13,160 nt of DNA from an uncultured Dysgonomonas sp. (GTDB lineage Bacteria; Bacteroidota; Bacteroidia; Bacteroidales; Dysgonomonadaceae): the NCBI GenBank assembly GCA_937875275.1, contig CALNCC010000099.1, forward strand, positions 1 through 13,160, read 5' to 3'. Each line of letters starts with the position of its first letter. Position 1 is the first letter of the stretch. The translations under genes were made by a program, and so were the position numbers. This document shows, piece by piece, positions 1 through 7,910 of the stretch. The notes beneath the pieces are model-generated. The model saw only the letters and a program-made list of their open reading frames with translations. It did no database searches and was not told the DNA's origin.

Positions 1-27
1 TAAGAAATCAAACAAATAATACAACAT
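1..27 (-). CDS. mraY: MraY start (phospho-MurNAc-pentapeptide transferase), partial
   Basis: Only the first nine codons are present, reading MLYYLFDFL from an ATG at 25-27; the rest lies beyond the left edge. MraY proteins of Bacteroidales commonly begin with a very similar MLYYLF stretch leading into the first membrane helix. The position, 18 bases after the murE stop and on the same strand, is where mraY sits in a dcw cluster. MraY moves phospho-MurNAc-pentapeptide onto undecaprenyl phosphate at the inner membrane to form lipid I. The call rests on nine residues plus gene order, so it is likely but not proven by this window. Confidence 0.8.
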
Positions 28-45
28 CCCGTTATCTCTATTTCG

Positions 46-1500
46 TTATACTCCAAAAATATCTTTTACTATCTCCCGGTCATCGAAGTGATGCTTGACT
101 CCCTTCACGTCCTGATAATCTTCATGTCCTTTTCCGGCAATCAATATTACATCGCCTTTTTGCGCGAGAGTGCATGCCGTCTTTATCGCTTGTTTACGAT
201 CGACAATCTGCAATGCCTTGCGCGATTCTTCGTTATTCAACCCGTTTGCCATATCGTTCACTATATCCTGCGGTTCTTCGAAACGAGGATTGTCTGATGT
301 CAAGATAACCTGATGGCTAAGCCGCACAGCCTCGCGAGCCATGATCGGGCGTTTGGTCTTGTCTCTATTCCCGCCACAACCGACAACAGTGATAACGCGC
401 CCCTTGCCTTCTAACACTTCGTGTATGGCTTCGAGCACATTCGTCAGTGCATCGGGGGTATGCGCATAATCTACAATAGCTGTGTATCCATCGGGCGAAG
501 CGATTGTCTCGAAACGTCCGGCAACGGGTTTCAGCGAACTTAGTGTCAACAGCACTTTGTCCGGTTCTTGCCCCAACAGCACGCATGCACCATATACTGC
601 CAGCAGATTATAGACATTGAATACTCCGACAAACATTACCTCCAGATCCTTACCGTTGAACTCGATGGAAGTGCCGTCGAAATGCATCTCGTGGATACGG
701 GCTTTAAAATCGGCAAGTCCTTTTACTGAGTAAGTATATTTCTCTGCTTTCGTGTTTTGAAGCATCACGGGTCCATTCTTGTCATCGAGATTGGTCAGAG
801 CAAACGAGCTTTCGGGCAATTGATCGAAAAATGCTTTCTTTGCCTTCAGGTATTCTGCCATTGTCTTATGATAATCGAGATGGTCTTGGGTGAGGTTGGT
901 GAAGATACCTCCCTCATATTTCAATCCGCTTATGCGTTTCTGGTCTATGGCATGCGAACTTACTTCCATGAACGCATATGCACAACCGGCATCTACCATC
1001 TTCGCCAACAATTCGTTGAGTGTCAATGGATCGGGTGTTGTATGTGTCGCATGAATGATTTCGCCGTCGATATAGTTAGCTACGGTAGACAACAGACCGG
1101 CTTTGTATCCCAATTTGCGGAACACATCGTATAGCAATGTCGCAGTAGTGGTTTTTCCGTTCGTGCCGGTTACACCCACCAACTTGAGTTTGCTTGTAGG
1201 ATCGCCATACCAGTGTGTCGCTATTTTTCCGGCAGCGTCGGCCGAATGCTTTACCTGCACATAGGTAATGCCGTCTTCCTTTGCCGGTATTTTCTTATTG
1301 TCGTAAACAATAACCGTTGCTCCGGATTTCACAACATCGGCTATATAGTTGTGCCCGTCAACCTGTACTCCTTTGATGGCTATAAACAAATATCCGTCTT
1401 CTACTTTACGCGAATCGGTACAGATGCTCTTAACCGAAGGATTCTCTTCCCCTGTTATGGCAACTACCTCTACATCTTTCAATAAATCCTGCAATTTCAT
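46..1500 (-). CDS. murE: UDP-MurNAc-tripeptide ligase MurE
   Basis: A cytoplasmic ATP-dependent ligase that adds the third residue, here probably meso-diaminopimelate, to UDP-MurNAc-L-Ala-D-Glu during peptidoglycan precursor synthesis. At 484 residues it has the normal family length. Visible motifs are the N-terminal UDP-binding part with TDSRKV (29-33), the ATP loop GTNGKTT (112-118), the TTPDPLT segment (154-160), the lysine-rich YLKAKKAFF around 217-225 that should hold the carbamylated lysine, FNVYNLLA (294-301), and DNPR (403-406), the signature of diaminopimelate-adding enzymes. GKGHEDYQ lies near the C-terminus. It follows ftsI by 18 bases and precedes mraY by 18 bases, consistent with one transcript. 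Nothing looks damaged. Confidence 0.97.
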   Translation of the reverse strand: MKLQDLLKDVEVVAITGEENPSVKSICTDSRKVEDGYLFIAIKGVQVDGHNYIADVVKSGATVIVYDNKKIPAKEDGITYVQVKHSADAAGKIATHWYGDPTSKLKLVGVTGTNGKTTTATLLYDVFRKLGYKAGLLSTVANYIDGEIIHATHTTPDPLTLNELLAKMVDAGCAYAFMEVSSHAIDQKRISGLKYEGGIFTNLTQDHLDYHKTMAEYLKAKKAFFDQLPESSFALTNLDDKNGPVMLQNTKAEKYTYSVKGLADFKARIHEMHFDGTSIEFNGKDLEVMFVGVFNVYNLLAVYGACVLLGQEPDKVLLTLSSLKPVAGRFETIASPDGYTAIVDYAHTPDALTNVLEAIHEVLEGKGRVITVVGCGGNRDKTKRPIMAREAVRLSHQVILTSDNPRFEEPQDIVNDMANGLNNEESRKALQIVDRKQAIKTACTLAQKGDVILIAGKGHEDYQDVKGVKHHFDDREIVKDIFGV

Positions 1501-1518
1501 ATGCTTTGATTAATTAAA

Positions 1519-3720
1519 TTATTTCAATCGGATTGTTATATGTGATCCTTTTACAAGTTTTGTCCCTCCTTTTATTGTCTGCTCGGTTACACGCCCCGCC
1601 CCTGAAAGGGAAACCTTCAACCCTGCATCTTCGAGTGCAAACAAGGCGTCTTTGGCTCCCATACCGATAACATTCGGAACCAACCCTGCGGACACAGCCC
1701 GGTTTTCCATACCTATCTGCAAACTATCGGTTGTAACGGCAACCCATCCTTTCTTTTCGGCAGGATAGGAATAGGTCTGATTCAACTTGTCTAAAACGAT
1801 TTTTGTATTTTCATACAATCCGTCTTTCACCTTAGGCAAATGAATGTTGACCGAATCGGGAACGACCTTTGCCTGATGCGGAACCAATTTGTCGGCATAG
1901 ATACTTTCCGCTATACGCTTAAACACAGCACCCGGCATCAAACCTCCTGATGGTAAACCTTGCGGACGACGAATGCCCACAAAGCAGGTATATTTAGGTT
2001 CGTCGGAAGGGAAGTATCCGCAAAATGATACGTAATAACCGCTATATCCGCCTCCCGATGCAATCATCGCAGTACCTGTTTTCCCCGAAATAGGGAACAA
2101 TTCGGAATTAACCGCTTTCCCTGTTCCGTTGGTAACAACCTTGCGAAGTATATCTTGCACCTGTTTCAATGTCTTTTCCGAACACAATGACGGATTTATC
2201 ACTTCGGTCTCAAATTCCTCTTCCACGCTTCCGTTGTTCAGTAGAGACTTTGCGATAAACGGTTTTATCATCTTGCCGTTATTGGCAATTCCATTGTAGA
2301 ACATTAGCATATAGATTGGCGGAACCTGTGTTTCGTATCCGAACGACATCCAAGGCAGGGTTGTCTTCGACCACGGATTGGCTTTGTCGTCGGGAAAACG
2401 AATCTGCGCTGTACCTTCTTTTCCACTCAAAGGTACATCCCATTCTATCTTTTGGGTAATACCAAGATCATGAATCCTTTGCGCATATCCTGTTCTATTA
2501 TTCTCATAACCTTTCAGTATCATTTTCGATATCAGTACATTCGATGATGTCTCCATGCCTCGTGTAATCGTAAGATATCCTTTGTCTATTCCCTTACGCC
2601 AATCGTGATCTCTTACCTCGCGACGATTGTAGGTAAACAATCCGTTGCCCACATAGAGCGAGTCTTCGGGTGTTACCACCCCATCTTCTAATGCAACCAT
2701 CAGCGATATGGTCTTGAAAGTAGACCCTGGTTCGGACATATATGAAAATGCGTTGGGATTACCTTCGGCATAAGCTCCTTCCGACAAACGGTCGAGATTT
2801 ACTAATGCCTTGATTTCACCTGTTGCTGTTTCCATCACAATTGCGGTACCCGATTCGGCTTTTGTCTCCACCAGTTTGTCGTACAATGCTTGCTCTGCCT
2901 GATCCTGAACGTCGACATCAAGAGTTGTCTTCAGGTCCCATCCGTCTTCGGCTTCAAGCTGCACAACATCTATCCAGCGTCCTTTTACTTTTTTTCTGCT
3001 TCTGATTCCGGGTTTTCCTTTCAGTATAGTATCGAATTTCAGTTCAAGCCCACTGGCTCCGCCCTTCGATATATCCTTATAGATAGACCCGACAGTTCTA
3101 CCCGCGATGCGCCCGAAGGGTTTCATGCGAGTTGTTTTTTCTTCGGTGAAAAGGCCGCTTTTATTACTTCTCTGATTGAAGAATGGCATCTTATACACTT
3201 CCTTCAGATCGAGATAATTTATATCGGGTCTTACAATGCGCACGTAGCGTGTACGTATGGTCGGGCGTTTTCCAGTTTTACCTGCTTTGTTATATTTGGT
3301 CAAGGCGGCAAGTTCTTTGCGGCTCAATGCCCAGTTGTCTAAAAATATTTTTTTGTATTGAGCTTTCGACTTGTCTCGGAATTTTGTAGCTAATGACTCG
3401 GACAGCAGGTCTACATATTCTCTCAGTGTGTCTTCTTTTATTCCTTCGGAAAGAAAATCCATATACACACCGTACAACGGTTCGCTCGTAGCAAGGAGGC
3501 GATCGTCGTAGGAATAGATGTTGCCTCTGTTGGGCAATATCTCCCGACTTTCACGGGTAACGACTTCCAACCCTACCTTTTTCCACATAGGACCTTCCTG
3601 ATATTTTACTTTCAGAATGTTGACGACAATGGCAACAAACACAACAGACAGAATAAGCACTATCCACCCATAACGGCTGATAGATACATCCTTGTTTTTA
3701 TCTTTCGTTGCTTTTGCCAT
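1519..3720 (-). CDS. ftsI: Septal peptidoglycan transpeptidase FtsI (class B PBP with PASTA domain)
   Basis: A membrane-anchored class B penicillin-binding protein that cross-links septal peptidoglycan with the divisome; the catalytic part faces the periplasm. The 733-residue protein has a short cytoplasmic start, one membrane segment at about 18-37, a dimerisation/pedestal region to about 260, then the transpeptidase. All three active-site motifs are present: STFK with nucleophile Ser333, SSN at 392-394, and KTGT at 547-550. A single PASTA domain occupies about 679-733 (VPNVIGMGAKDAL onward), as is common in Bacteroidetes FtsI but absent from E. coli FtsI. It starts 12 bases after ftsL and ends 18 bases before murE. 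The context separates it from the elongation enzyme MrdA/PBP2. Confidence 0.95.
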   Translation of the reverse strand: MAKATKDKNKDVSISRYGWIVLILSVVFVAIVVNILKVKYQEGPMWKKVGLEVVTRESREILPNRGNIYSYDDRLLATSEPLYGVYMDFLSEGIKEDTLREYVDLLSESLATKFRDKSKAQYKKIFLDNWALSRKELAALTKYNKAGKTGKRPTIRTRYVRIVRPDINYLDLKEVYKMPFFNQRSNKSGLFTEEKTTRMKPFGRIAGRTVGSIYKDISKGGASGLELKFDTILKGKPGIRSRKKVKGRWIDVVQLEAEDGWDLKTTLDVDVQDQAEQALYDKLVETKAESGTAIVMETATGEIKALVNLDRLSEGAYAEGNPNAFSYMSEPGSTFKTISLMVALEDGVVTPEDSLYVGNGLFTYNRREVRDHDWRKGIDKGYLTITRGMETSSNVLISKMILKGYENNRTGYAQRIHDLGITQKIEWDVPLSGKEGTAQIRFPDDKANPWSKTTLPWMSFGYETQVPPIYMLMFYNGIANNGKMIKPFIAKSLLNNGSVEEEFETEVINPSLCSEKTLKQVQDILRKVVTNGTGKAVNSELFPISGKTGTAMIASGGGYSGYYVSFCGYFPSDEPKYTCFVGIRRPQGLPSGGLMPGAVFKRIAESIYADKLVPHQAKVVPDSVNIHLPKVKDGLYENTKIVLDKLNQTYSYPAEKKGWVAVTTDSLQIGMENRAVSAGLVPNVIGMGAKDALFALEDAGLKVSLSGAGRVTEQTIKGGTKLVKGSHITIRLK

Positions 3721-3732
3721 GACCTGCTTCGC

Positions 3733-4065
3733 TTATTTCAATTTATAGATTGCATCTTTCGGTTTTTCGAGCACTACTCCGTTTCTGTCGAGCAGGCTTT
3801 TTACTTTCGCTTCGCGGCTTATTCCTTCCAATTGAGTTGAGATTGTCAACGATTCGTATTTTGCGTCCTTCAACTCTTTTTGCAGCGATTCTATTTCTGC
3901 TATTTTCTCGATGCAGCTGTATCTGTTGCTTATGTATAGGGCAATGATGACGATGACAAGAAAGATGAAGCGGATATTCTTTAAGAAAATATCCTCAGTC
4001 AACACTTCGCCTCCGGCAACGTGCATAACCTTTTTCTTCAAATCTTTTATCTTCAACTTCTTCAT
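3733..4065 (-). CDS. ftsL: FtsL-like cell division protein
   Basis: A 110-residue bitopic membrane protein between rsmH and ftsI, the classical place for ftsL. A basic cytoplasmic N-terminus (about 1-29) is followed by one hydrophobic segment at about 31-47 (FIFLVIVIIALYI) and a periplasmic stretch at about 51-82 rich in charged residues and heptad-like leucine/isoleucine spacing, suggesting a coiled coil. FtsL sequences diverge strongly, so the call depends on size, topology and gene order rather than on a motif. In other bacteria FtsL joins FtsB and FtsQ and activates FtsWI. The ninth base after its start region borders the rsmH stop, and 12 bases separate its stop from ftsI. Confidence 0.85.
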   Translation of the reverse strand: MKKLKIKDLKKKVMHVAGGEVLTEDIFLKNIRFIFLVIVIIALYISNRYSCIEKIAEIESLQKELKDAKYESLTISTQLEGISREAKVKSLLDRNGVVLEKPKDAIYKLK

Positions 4066-4074
4066 TTCTTCACA

Positions 4075-4983
4075 TCATATTTTCTCGGCAACACGCAACT
4101 TTGCACTTCTCGATCTCGGATTACGTTCCTCTTCCTCCGGCGAAGGCACAATAACCCTATTGTTTACCAAACGGAAAGGCGTACTCACATTGCCATAAAA
4201 GTCCTTATCTACCTTACCTTCAAAATTACCCGTCTTGAAAAAGTTTTTCACCAAACGATCTTCGAGCGAATGGTAGGTTATCACAGATATGCGACCACCC
4301 GACCGCAACACCTCCAACGACTGAGACAACATCTCTCTCAATGTTTCCATCTCTTCGTTTACCTCTATCCTCAATGCCTGAAAAGCCTGAGCAAGAATCT
4401 TTTTCTCTTTGCCCTTACCCGTAAATTGCTCTAATGTATCGAGGAAATCCTTAATTGTGCGATACGGCTCTTCTTGACGACGTTTCACAACAGCGGCAGC
4501 AATTTGTCGTGCTCGCTTGAGTTCGCCATACAGATAGAACACATCTGCCAATCGGTCTACGACATACGTGTTCAACACATCGGCAGCCGTCTTGCCCGCC
4601 TTCTGATTCATACGCATATCCAGTTCGCCATCGGTGAAACGGAATGAGAACCCCCGTGTTTCGTCATCGAAATGATGGGATGAAACTCCCAGATCGGCAA
4701 GTATTGCATCCACCAACTCGACCTCGTAATAGTGCATAAAATTTCTCAGATAACGAAAATTACTATGCACAAAAGTGAACCTGTCATCATTCTGTATATT
4801 ATCCATCGCATCCTGATCTTGATCGAAGGAGTAGAGATGACCGCCGCCACCCAATCGCGACAATATCTCGCGAGAATGCCCACCGCCACCAAATGTAACG
4901 TCTACGCATATACTGTCGGATTGCAGATTCAATCCGTCAATACTTTCCTTCAAAAGCACCGGTACATGATACGTTGTTGGCAT
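4075..4983 (-). CDS. rsmH: 16S rRNA (cytosine-1402-N4)-methyltransferase RsmH
   Basis: An S-adenosylmethionine-dependent methyltransferase (formerly MraW) that modifies C1402 in the decoding centre of 16S rRNA. The 302 residues match the family length. Recognisable pieces are the N-terminal HVPVLLKE (6-13), the SAM-binding loop VDVTFGGGGHS (27-37), FDQDQDA (53-59), DLGVSSHHFD (97-106), RGFSF (110-114), LDMRM (121-125) and near the C-terminus the SYHSLEDRLVK-like block (TYHSLEDRLVKNFF). It begins 17 bases after mraZ and ends 9 bases before ftsL, so it is translated from the same operon. No irregularity seen. Confidence 0.96.
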   Translation of the reverse strand: MPTTYHVPVLLKESIDGLNLQSDSICVDVTFGGGGHSREILSRLGGGGHLYSFDQDQDAMDNIQNDDRFTFVHSNFRYLRNFMHYYEVELVDAILADLGVSSHHFDDETRGFSFRFTDGELDMRMNQKAGKTAADVLNTYVVDRLADVFYLYGELKRARQIAAAVVKRRQEEPYRTIKDFLDTLEQFTGKGKEKKILAQAFQALRIEVNEEMETLREMLSQSLEVLRSGGRISVITYHSLEDRLVKNFFKTGNFEGKVDKDFYGNVSTPFRLVNNRVIVPSPEEEERNPRSRSAKLRVAEKI

Positions 4984-5000
4984 GGGATATATCGTTTTTT

Positions 5001-5456
5001 TTAAATGTTTGTATTGTTCATCAAATCTTGAATTTGCTTACCGAAATCTTCGGTATCTAGCAGTGTGGCATCGAGAGCGTCTTTGCTCCAAATCTCGATT
5101 GTGTCGTCCATTCCCAAGAAGGTAACATCGGACGTCGCCCCTATCATTTGCAGATATCGCTTCGGGATAAGTATCCGCCCGTTAGAATCCATCTCGATCC
5201 TTTCGGCAGAAACGACAAACTGACGGAAGACTTGCTTCTGCATTTTGTCCCAATTATTGAGCTTCGCCTTCAACTGATCGAGTTCGGCTTGCCACACCTT
5301 GTCGGGATACAGCACAAGGCAGTTTTGAAAAACATCTTTGCGCAGAACCAGACTGCTCTGTCCTTCAGACAGAATAGCCTTGCGGAAAGACGCCGGAACA
5401 AATATCCGGGCTTTCGCATCTATTTTCGCATCAATATTTCCTAAAAAGCCAAACAT
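5001..5456 (-). CDS. mraZ: Transcriptional regulator / division protein MraZ
   Basis: A small DNA-binding protein that heads dcw operons and, in E. coli and Mycoplasma, binds repeats upstream of its own gene. From the ATG at 5454-5456 the product is 151 residues starting MFGFLGNIDAKID, the typical family start and length. Two AbrB/SpoVT-type half domains are visible: DAKARIFVPASFR early and SNGRILIPKRYL in the second half, each followed by a conserved beta segment. The frame is open for 31 more codons to an ATG at 5549, but that extension would translate through the TGGGG operator repeats and the likely -7 box, and it is not conserved-looking, so I reject it. Members normally form ring-like oligomers. 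Confidence 0.95.
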   Translation of the reverse strand: MFGFLGNIDAKIDAKARIFVPASFRKAILSEGQSSLVLRKDVFQNCLVLYPDKVWQAELDQLKAKLNNWDKMQKQVFRQFVVSAERIEMDSNGRILIPKRYLQMIGATSDVTFLGMDDTIEIWSKDALDATLLDTEDFGKQIQDLMNNTNI

Positions 5457-5476
5457 AAACAATTGTTTTTTAACAG

Positions 5477-5490
5477 AATAAGATCTTATT
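5477..5490. repeat. 14-bp perfect palindrome in the mraZ leader
   Basis: AATAAGATCTTATT reads the same on both strands. It lies 20 bases ahead of the chosen mraZ start and just downstream of the likely -7 box, so near the transcription start or in the early leader. It could be a regulator site or a chance result in AT-rich DNA; the sequence alone does not decide. Confidence 0.5.
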
Positions 5491-5495
5491 AGGTG

Positions 5496-5535
5496 TAAAG
5501 ATATAAAATAATACACTTTTCCCCACTTTTCCCCA
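5496..5535 (-). promoter_or_regulatory. dcw operon promoter with MraZ operator repeats
   Basis: On the minus strand the segment 5535-5521 reads TGGGG-AAAAG-TGGGG, followed by a further AAAAG and a degenerate TGTAT (5515-5511). MraZ is known to bind tandem TGGGN boxes separated by about five bases, so two perfect boxes in 10-base register right upstream of mraZ form a textbook operator. A Bacteroidetes-like -7 box, TATCTTTA (5503-5496; consensus TAnnTTTG, last base differs), lies 17 bases beyond the second box. The boxes therefore cover the place where a -33 element would be expected, and no good -33 motif is visible, which fits control by occlusion. The operator is well supported; the exact -7 box is tentative. 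Confidence 0.8.
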
Positions 5536-5872
5536 CAATATTTTTTCATAAACTTATCAACACCCTACAACATCCTAAAGATCAGGGCTCCCAATAAGGC
5601 TCATCCGCTTTCTCTATTATCGCTATCAGAGAACCCGAAATTATATTTGCTCAGATGAAACTCAATTGATCACCCAACGAATTTAGATTAAAAGGATTAT
5701 AGAAGATGAACATTGAGTGTATACGAATTGCTATTGCCCATAAGTTGAAGAAACAGGCGAAGAAAAACCTTCGTTGCCGACTTTATTGCTTTAGAAAAAA
5801 AACAAACTTGGAATTTATTGTGTGAAAAGATCGGAATATGAAAATCAGGAGTCAACATCAAAACATCTGCAT

Positions 5873-5901
5873 AAAAAAAGGCATCTCTTTTATGAGACAC
5901 C
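5873..5901 (-). terminator. Intrinsic terminator, minus strand, with no recognised gene upstream
   Basis: Read on the minus strand: GGTGTCTC, loop ATAAAA, GAGATGCC, then seven T. The eight base pairs include two G-U wobbles; the flanking AA/TT adds two more pairs. On the plus strand the same positions give A-C mismatches and no T run, so the hairpin is built for minus-strand transcripts. The RNA it ends must start somewhere between 5902 and about 6400. Confidence 0.7.
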
Positions 5902-6016
5902 TTCTTTGCATTGGAATCCAGGCATAGGAGAGGTTATTATGAAAACTGAAAAACAAAGATTTCAATAAATACAAGTAACTGTGTAGTCTAAAAAGAATTA
6001 TTATCAGTTGGAATAG

Positions 6017-6211
6017 TCAGCCTTTCCTAAAAAGTCCTTTTTTGATAAGAAAACCATCTCCTATTCCTTCTGCCCGGATTTGTATTATATTGTCGAATGT
6101 GATTGTGTCGAGTTCTTTTATCCCTATAAAAGATAAATCACCGAGTTGTGTACGGTTCTTAAAATATATTAAGACAAAGATTGCACGTCTTTTTTTTATA
6201 GAGGGTGTCAA
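6017..6211 (-). CDS. Possible small unknown protein (weak)
   Basis: A 64-codon frame that would need a TTG start at 6209-6211; the frame remains open about 7 codons further upstream without an ATG. The product would contain KKRRAIFVLIYF near the start and a polar second half (GIKELDTITFDNIIQIRAEG), with no motif I recognise and no membrane segment. The only argument for it is that a minus-strand terminator lies 115 bases beyond its stop with nothing else to explain it. Against it are the rare start codon, no visible promoter, and an equally long open frame on the opposite strand (6042-6236). It could be a remnant of a longer gene or pure chance. Confidence 0.2.
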   Translation of the reverse strand: MTPSIKKRRAIFVLIYFKNRTQLGDLSFIGIKELDTITFDNIIQIRAEGIGDGFLIKKGLFRKG

Positions 6212-6232
6212 TACGTCAAAAAAAGTGTCAAT
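6205..6232. repeat. Pair of 8-bp direct repeats 20 bp apart
   Basis: GTGTCAAT occurs at 6205-6212 and again at 6225-6232, exactly 20 bases apart, with an additional GTCAA at 6215-6219 between them. Two helical turns of spacing puts both copies on one face of the DNA, as in many activator or repressor sites. They lie about 170 bases ahead of the guaB promoter and at the start of the doubtful minus-strand frame ending at 6017. Confidence 0.4.
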
Positions 6233-6375
6233 CTAACAAAAAGCGCATATTTCCTCATCTTTCGAGTGAGTGAAGCCCCACAAAACCGAAATGACATGAT
6301 AGGTGATCAGTAAAAATACAGATTGGGGGAGATGTAATTTTTAACGTATTGCTAATGATTTTTTGATACACATTA

Positions 6376-6407
6376 TTAGACAAAACCAGAGGATATGCGT
6401 ATATTTG
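6376..6407 (+). promoter_or_regulatory. guaB promoter
   Basis: TATATTTG at 6400-6407 is a perfect match to the Bacteroidetes -7 consensus TAnnTTTG. A degenerate -33 element TTAG (6376-6379) sits 20 bases upstream, a normal spacing. Transcription should begin around 6412-6415, leaving a leader of about 25 bases before the guaB ATG. This also argues against any guaB start upstream of 6400. Confidence 0.7.
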
Positions 6408-6437
6408 CACGCAATAAATTTCAAAAGCATTATTCAT

Positions 6438-7910
6438 ATGTCTTTTATTGCAGATAAGATTGTAATGGATGGATTAACGTTCGACGATGTACTGTTGATC
6501 CCCGCATATTCGGAAGTTCTTCCCCGCGAAGTCGATTTGTCGACAAGTTTCTCACGCAACATAAAAATGAATATCCCGATTGTTTCGGCGGCTATGGACA
6601 CCGTTACCGAAGCAAAACTTGCTATCGCGATAGCTCGCGAAGGCGGCATTGGCGTTATTCATAAGAATATGTCAATCGAAGATCAGGCTCAGCAAGTACG
6701 ATTCGTGAAGCGTGCCGAAAATGGAATGATATCCAATCCGGTAAGTATTCTGCGAGACAAAACCGTAGGACAGGCATTGGCGATGATGAAGGAATATAAG
6801 ATCGGAGGCATACCGGTTGTGGATACAGACAATCGCCTTGTTGGTATTGTTACAAATAGAGATTTACGTTTCCGTCGCAATATGGATGAGAAAATTGACG
6901 ATGTGATGACGAAGAAAGATCTCATTACCACCGATCAGACTACAGACCTCGAAGCTGCTGCCGAAATATTGCAACAACACAAAATAGAGAAATTACCCGT
7001 CGTTGATGCTGACAACAAGTTGATAGGGTTGATTACCTATAAAGATATAACCAAAGCAAAAGATAAACCATTTGCATGTAAAGATGAAAATGGTCGCCTG
7101 CGTGTAGCTGCCGGAGTCGGAGTTACCCACGACACACTATTGCGTGTATCGGCATTGGTCGAAGCTGGCGTTGATGCAATTGTTATCGACACAGCCCATG
7201 GGCACACAAAAGGTGTTGCCGCTATGCTGAAGGAGGTGAAAAAAACATTCTCTTCGATAGACGTTATCGTAGGTAACATCGCAACCGGCGAAGCTGCAAA
7301 ATATTTAGTCGATGCTGGAGCTGATGCAGTGAAAGTCGGTATCGGTCCCGGATCTATTTGTACAACACGCGTTGTTGCCGGTATCGGAGTTCCTCAGTTG
7401 TCTGCCATATATGATGTAGCGAAAGCACTGAAAGGAAGCGATGTACCGCTTATTGCCGACGGAGGATTGCGTTATTCGGGCGATATAGTGAAGGCATTGG
7501 CTGCCGGAGGATGGTCGGTAATGATGGGCTCATTGCTTGCCGGAGTAGAAGAATCGCCGGGTGAAACTATTATATATAACGGACGTAAATTCAAAGCATA
7601 TAGAGGAATGGGGTCGCTCGAAGCGATGGAGAAAGGATCGAAAGACCGCTATTTCCAAGATATGGAAGCCGATATTAAGAAACTTGTTCCGGAAGGAATT
7701 GCGGCTCGTGTGCCTTACAAAGGATCTCTGTATGAGGTTGTTTATCAAATGACCGGAGGCTTGCGCGCAGGAATGGGCTATTGTGGTGCGAAAAACATAC
7801 CAACACTGCACGATGCGAAGTTTACGCGCATCACCAATGCCGGAGTAGCAGAAAGCCATCCGCATGATGTAACAATAACCAGCGAGGCTCCGAATTACAG
7901 TAGAGGATAA
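6438..7910 (+). CDS. guaB: Inosine-5'-monophosphate dehydrogenase GuaB
   Basis: Oxidises IMP to XMP with NAD+, the committed step of guanine nucleotide synthesis in the cytoplasm. The 490-residue product from the ATG at 6438 (MSFIADKIVMDGLTFDDVLL) has normal length. The TIM-barrel starts with LTFDDVLLIPAYSEVLPREVDLST; two CBS domains are inserted at roughly 96-205 (PVSILRDKTV to YKDITKA); the catalytic loop GIGPGSICTTR carries Cys308; downstream are ADGGLRYSGD, GGWSVMMGS and the flap-region YRGMGS. The frame is open 25 codons further upstream to 6363, but that would span the promoter, so I use the internal ATG. It is transcribed away from the dcw operon as an apparent single gene; no clear terminator follows. 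Confidence 0.97.
   Translation: MSFIADKIVMDGLTFDDVLLIPAYSEVLPREVDLSTSFSRNIKMNIPIVSAAMDTVTEAKLAIAIAREGGIGVIHKNMSIEDQAQQVRFVKRAENGMISNPVSILRDKTVGQALAMMKEYKIGGIPVVDTDNRLVGIVTNRDLRFRRNMDEKIDDVMTKKDLITTDQTTDLEAAAEILQQHKIEKLPVVDADNKLIGLITYKDITKAKDKPFACKDENGRLRVAAGVGVTHDTLLRVSALVEAGVDAIVIDTAHGHTKGVAAMLKEVKKTFSSIDVIVGNIATGEAAKYLVDAGADAVKVGIGPGSICTTRVVAGIGVPQLSAIYDVAKALKGSDVPLIADGGLRYSGDIVKALAAGGWSVMMGSLLAGVEESPGETIIYNGRKFKAYRGMGSLEAMEKGSKDRYFQDMEADIKKLVPEGIAARVPYKGSLYEVVYQMTGGLRAGMGYCGAKNIPTLHDAKFTRITNAGVAESHPHDVTITSEAPNYSRG

Larger units (their letters stand above)
5536..6399. other. Gene-poor divergent intergenic region between mraZ and guaB
   Basis: Nearly 900 AT-rich bases with no convincing protein gene on either strand. 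Contents I can point to are a minus-strand terminator (5873-5901), two GTGTCAAT direct repeats (6205-6232), a possible minus-strand frame at 6017-6211, and a plus-strand frame of 39 codons at 5706-5825 that is short, basic and unlike anything I know. A TATATTTG box at 5642-5649 matches the Bacteroidetes -7 consensus on the plus strand but has no -33 partner. A very short plus frame at 5939 (MKTEKQRFQ then stop) follows an AGGAGAGG stretch, which is unusual because this phylum rarely uses Shine-Dalgarno sites. Further open stretches on the minus strand at 5697-5900 and 6255-6437 look like chance frames. Confidence 0.6.

Noticed and set aside
5457..5549. A longer MraZ starting at 5549, adding 31 residues
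   Set aside because: The extension would be translated from the operator repeats and promoter, and the internal MFGFLGNIDAKID start is the usual family start with normal length.
5706..5825. 39-codon plus-strand frame behind a TATATTTG box at 5642
   Set aside because: No -33 element, about 55 bases between the box and the start, a composition dominated by lysine from AT-rich DNA, and no recognisable motif.
5939..5968. Nine-codon frame MKTEKQRFQ after AGGAGAGG, as a leader peptide
   Set aside because: Shine-Dalgarno sites are little used in this phylum, no regulated gene follows directly, and no attenuator hairpin is visible after it.
6363..6437. A longer GuaB starting at 6363
   Set aside because: It would span a perfect -7 box at 6400-6407; the internal ATG at 6438 gives the family-typical MSFIADKI start and length.
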